From contig JAEPOJ010000001.1 of assembly GCA_017642965.1 (NCBI GenBank), positions 62,001 to 126,000 on the forward strand: a stretch of 64,000 bases of DNA, in the 5' to 3' direction. Shown here piece by piece: positions 62,084 through 64,000 of the stretch. Under the pieces are notes generated by a model. It was not told the DNA's origin. It did no database searches and saw nothing but the letters and a program-made list of their open reading frames with translations. Both the position numbers and the translations under genes were made by a program. This DNA is from Phycisphaerales bacterium (GTDB lineage Bacteria > Planctomycetota > Phycisphaerae > Phycisphaerales > UBA1924). Every line of letters starts with the position of its first letter. Position 1 is the first letter of the stretch.

Positions 62084-63430
62084 CTACTTCCCGACACAGA
62101 ACGTGGCGAAGACACGTCCGATCACGTCGTCTGGAGAGACCTCGCCGACGAGTTCACCCAGCGCGTCGAGTGCTTCTCTGAGCCCCAGCGCGATGATTTC
62201 CGGGTTGTCGAAGGCGTGCGCCGCGTTATCGATGTGGTCGCAGGTGGATCTCAGGGATTCGACCGCGGCGTTGAGCGCCCGACGGTGACGGGGCACGAAC
62301 ACGCCAATGCCGCCGCCGCTCCCGCGTGACGTCGCGTCCGCGATTGCTCGGCGCAGGACGCCGAGCGTCGAGGGATCGAACGCGCAGATGGCGACGGCGG
62401 AGCCGAGCGTTGTGCTGCCCGGGAGGTCGCTCTTTGTCCGGACACGGATGACCTGAGCGCCTTCAGGTATCTCGAACCCGGCCTGATCGAAACGGCCGGT
62501 GGGATCGCACCAGAGCATCGCGTCCGCGTGCTGCATGGTCGACCGGGCCAGCTGCTGGGCCTGTGCGTCGAGCTCATCAACGCTGTCCACATCGAGCCCG
62601 GCGAGGTCGACAAGCTCAACACGGCCCGCGCCGGGGATCTCGCGCGAGAGATCGAGCGCTTCACGCAGCGCATCGCGCGTGGTCCCGGCTCGCTCGCTCA
62701 CGACTGCTCGCTGTCTCCCCAGCAGCGCGTTGAACAGGGCGCTCTTGCCCGCGTTGGGACGCCCGACGAGCACAACGCTCGGGTGATCCTGCACCACGCG
62801 TCCGCCAGCGGACGCCCCCGACTGGGCCTCGAGCTCGTGGATCAGCTGATCGAGGCGGTTGAGGAGTTCAGCTGGCGCGATCGGGACAACGTCTTCCTGA
62901 TCCGAGAAATCGACGCCGGCCTCGACGAGCGCGAGCATCCCCGCAATGGCATCGACCCATGCGCGGCACTGCTCTCCGTAGCGTCCATCGAGCAGGGCCT
63001 GTGCGGCCCTGAGTGCTTCGTCGCGCTGCGCACTGATCCGCAGGGCGATGCCCTCCGCTTCGCTGAGTGTCATGCGCCCGTTCATGTATGCGCGGGCGCT
63101 GAACTCGCCGGGCTGTGCCAGCACGACCCTCGGGTCTCGGAGAACCTCTTCGAGCGCCCTCGAGGAGATCGGCGCGCCGCCCGGGAGGAGGATTTCGATC
63201 GTGTCCTCACCGGTGTAGCTGCGTGGTGCAGGGTACACGAGCACCAGCACCGGCATCGAGAATCGGGCGTCGATCGCCATGCGTGCGTGGATTGCGCCGC
63301 GAAATTCGATCGGGGTATCGAGCAGGTCCCGGGCGACCGCGCGGGTCTCGGGTCCGGAGATGCGGATCATCGCTCTCGGGGCGCTCCCGGGCGCGCTGCT
63401 GATCGCGACGATGGTTGTCCCGGTTGGCAC
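62084..63430 (-). CDS. mnmE: tRNA modification GTPase MnmE
   Basis: With MnmG it modifies the wobble U of certain tRNAs. The 448-residue protein has an N-terminal formyl-THF-binding domain (TIVAISSAPGSAPRAMIRISGP), a G domain (VGRPNAGKSALFNALLGRQRAVVSERAGTTRDALREAL, then DLAGL in place of DTAGL, and RTKSDL in place of NKxDL), and the terminal CVGK that carries the catalytic Cys. The altered G3 and G4 positions are conservative enough to bind GTP, but worth noting. It starts at GTG with GGAGG upstream. It lies 24 nt after yidC, a common neighbour pair. Confidence 0.94.
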   Translation of the reverse strand: MPTGTTIVAISSAPGSAPRAMIRISGPETRAVARDLLDTPIEFRGAIHARMAIDARFSMPVLVLVYPAPRSYTGEDTIEILLPGGAPISSRALEEVLRDPRVVLAQPGEFSARAYMNGRMTLSEAEGIALRISAQRDEALRAAQALLDGRYGEQCRAWVDAIAGMLALVEAGVDFSDQEDVVPIAPAELLNRLDQLIHELEAQSGASAGGRVVQDHPSVVLVGRPNAGKSALFNALLGRQRAVVSERAGTTRDALREALDLSREIPGAGRVELVDLAGLDVDSVDELDAQAQQLARSTMQHADAMLWCDPTGRFDQAGFEIPEGAQVIRVRTKSDLPGSTTLGSAVAICAFDPSTLGVLRRAIADATSRGSGGGIGVFVPRHRRALNAAVESLRSTCDHIDNAAHAFDNPEIIALGLREALDALGELVGEVSPDDVIGRVFATFCVGK

Positions 63431-63454
63431 GCGCGATCCTCCGCCCCTGAGCGG

Positions 63455-64000
63455 TTACTTCTGGCGTCGGTTGAACTCTTTCGATGCCGGGTTGATGGGC
63501 TTCACGCCCTTCTCGCGGATCTGCTGCTGAGCCTCTGCGGCCTGCATCATGCGCTGCATGAACCCAGGGCCCTTCTTGGCCTTCTCGGCCTTGATGTTCT
63601 CGATCTCGAGCATGCCGTGCTTCTTCATGTGAGCGCGGATCCACTTGTTCTCGAGGATGCCGACGGTCGAGTTGGTGATGAAGTAGAGCGCGAGCCCGGA
63701 CGGAGCGGCGTACATCATCAGCGGGAACATCACGACCATCATGACCTTCATCAGCTTCTGCTGCGACTCCTGCTCCGGGGTGAGCGACGCGGTCGTTGGC
63801 GGGGTGAGGTACTTCTGATGAAGGAACATGAGCACACCCATGAGCAGCGGGAGCAGGTTGACGGAGTCGACCGAGCCCCAGAGCGGGAAGCTGAAGTGCA
63901 TCATGCTGGGCAGCGGGATGGCGCCGTCGGGCGCGGCCAGGTCGCTCATGAACCCCCAGTTGCCGAAGCTCTGGAAGATGCCGTAGAACGCCGGCTCGTG
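63455..64000 (-). CDS. yidC: Membrane protein insertase YidC, 5' part outside the window
   Basis: The minus-strand frame is open to the window edge; its C-terminal 181 codons are seen. Signatures include FGNWGFMSDLAAPDGAIPLPS, then LLPLLMGVLMFLHQKYLTPP, and QQKLMKVMMVVMFPLMMYAAPSGLALYFITNSTVGILENKWIRAHMKKHG, typical of the YidC/Oxa1 end, with several membrane helices. The tail (about 45 residues) is basic and can touch the ribosome. YidC inserts membrane proteins with or without Sec. Followed by mnmE. Confidence 0.93.
   Translation of the reverse strand, partial: HEPAFYGIFQSFGNWGFMSDLAAPDGAIPLPSMMHFSFPLWGSVDSVNLLPLLMGVLMFLHQKYLTPPTTASLTPEQESQQKLMKVMMVVMFPLMMYAAPSGLALYFITNSTVGILENKWIRAHMKKHGMLEIENIKAEKAKKGPGFMQRMMQAAEAQQQIREKGVKPINPASKEFNRRQK

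Overview
The window reads as chromosomal DNA of a GC-rich member of Planctomycetota, most likely class Phycisphaerae. This is inferred, with no rRNA gene present to confirm it. Pointers are several exported proteins ending in a Pro-x-Pro-Gly / hydrophobic / RRRR sorting tail (planctomycete PEP-CTERM style), a pseudopilin with the [15 protein letters not shown] head, a zinc-ribbon membrane protein of a type common in the phylum, a histone H1-like Lys/Ala repeat protein, and genes for both Kdo (outer membrane) and peptidoglycan. Genes are dense, often coupled by ATGA, GTGA, TTGA or TGATG overlaps, and many are closed by clear intrinsic terminators.
1-16.3 kb: partial transglutaminase-like protein, membrane pyrophosphatase (hppA), rpsU, a lipoprotein, trpF-rhomboid, citrate synthase, the elongation module PBP2-RodA followed by rsmG, a PEP-CTERM protein, and kdsD-kdsC for Kdo.
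16.3-30 kb: PEP-CTERM protein, an unrecognised small protein, then a lower-GC island with noncoding 9-bp-period repeats, a probable AbiTii defence gene and a zinc-ribbon membrane protein. Next come aspartate aminotransferase, ispF, a secreted prenyltransferase-repeat protein, rsmE, a very acidic membrane-anchored protein with recurring short motifs, an HEIGH metallopeptidase, asnS and a pseudopilin.
30-47 kb: rlmN, an unusual 830-residue hydrolase-membrane-ATP-grasp fusion, a zinc-type ABC transporter (znuCB) with a candidate operator, tRNA-Ala(CGC), a complete cbb3 oxidase cluster (fused ccoNO, ccoQ, one-haem ccoP, ccoG, fixH, a SafE-like protein, ccoI, ccoS) from one strong promoter, and rfbA-rfbB.
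47-64 kb: tandem PEP-CTERM paralogues, an S41 peptidase lipoprotein followed by a LolA-like protein, a DUF4097 lipoprotein, greA, and a division/wall cluster reading M16-like, murC, murB, ddl, ftsQ-like. Then come an odd purine-pyrimidine-rich noncoding region, the histone H1-like gene, a GspE-N-like protein, mnmE and partial yidC.
The strongest candidates for something undescribed are the three-part fusion at 31137-33629, the acidic repeat-motif protein at 24523-26229, the histone-like locus with its leader region, and the palindrome shared upstream of two surface-protein genes. I saw no CRISPR array, insertion sequence or rRNA gene.
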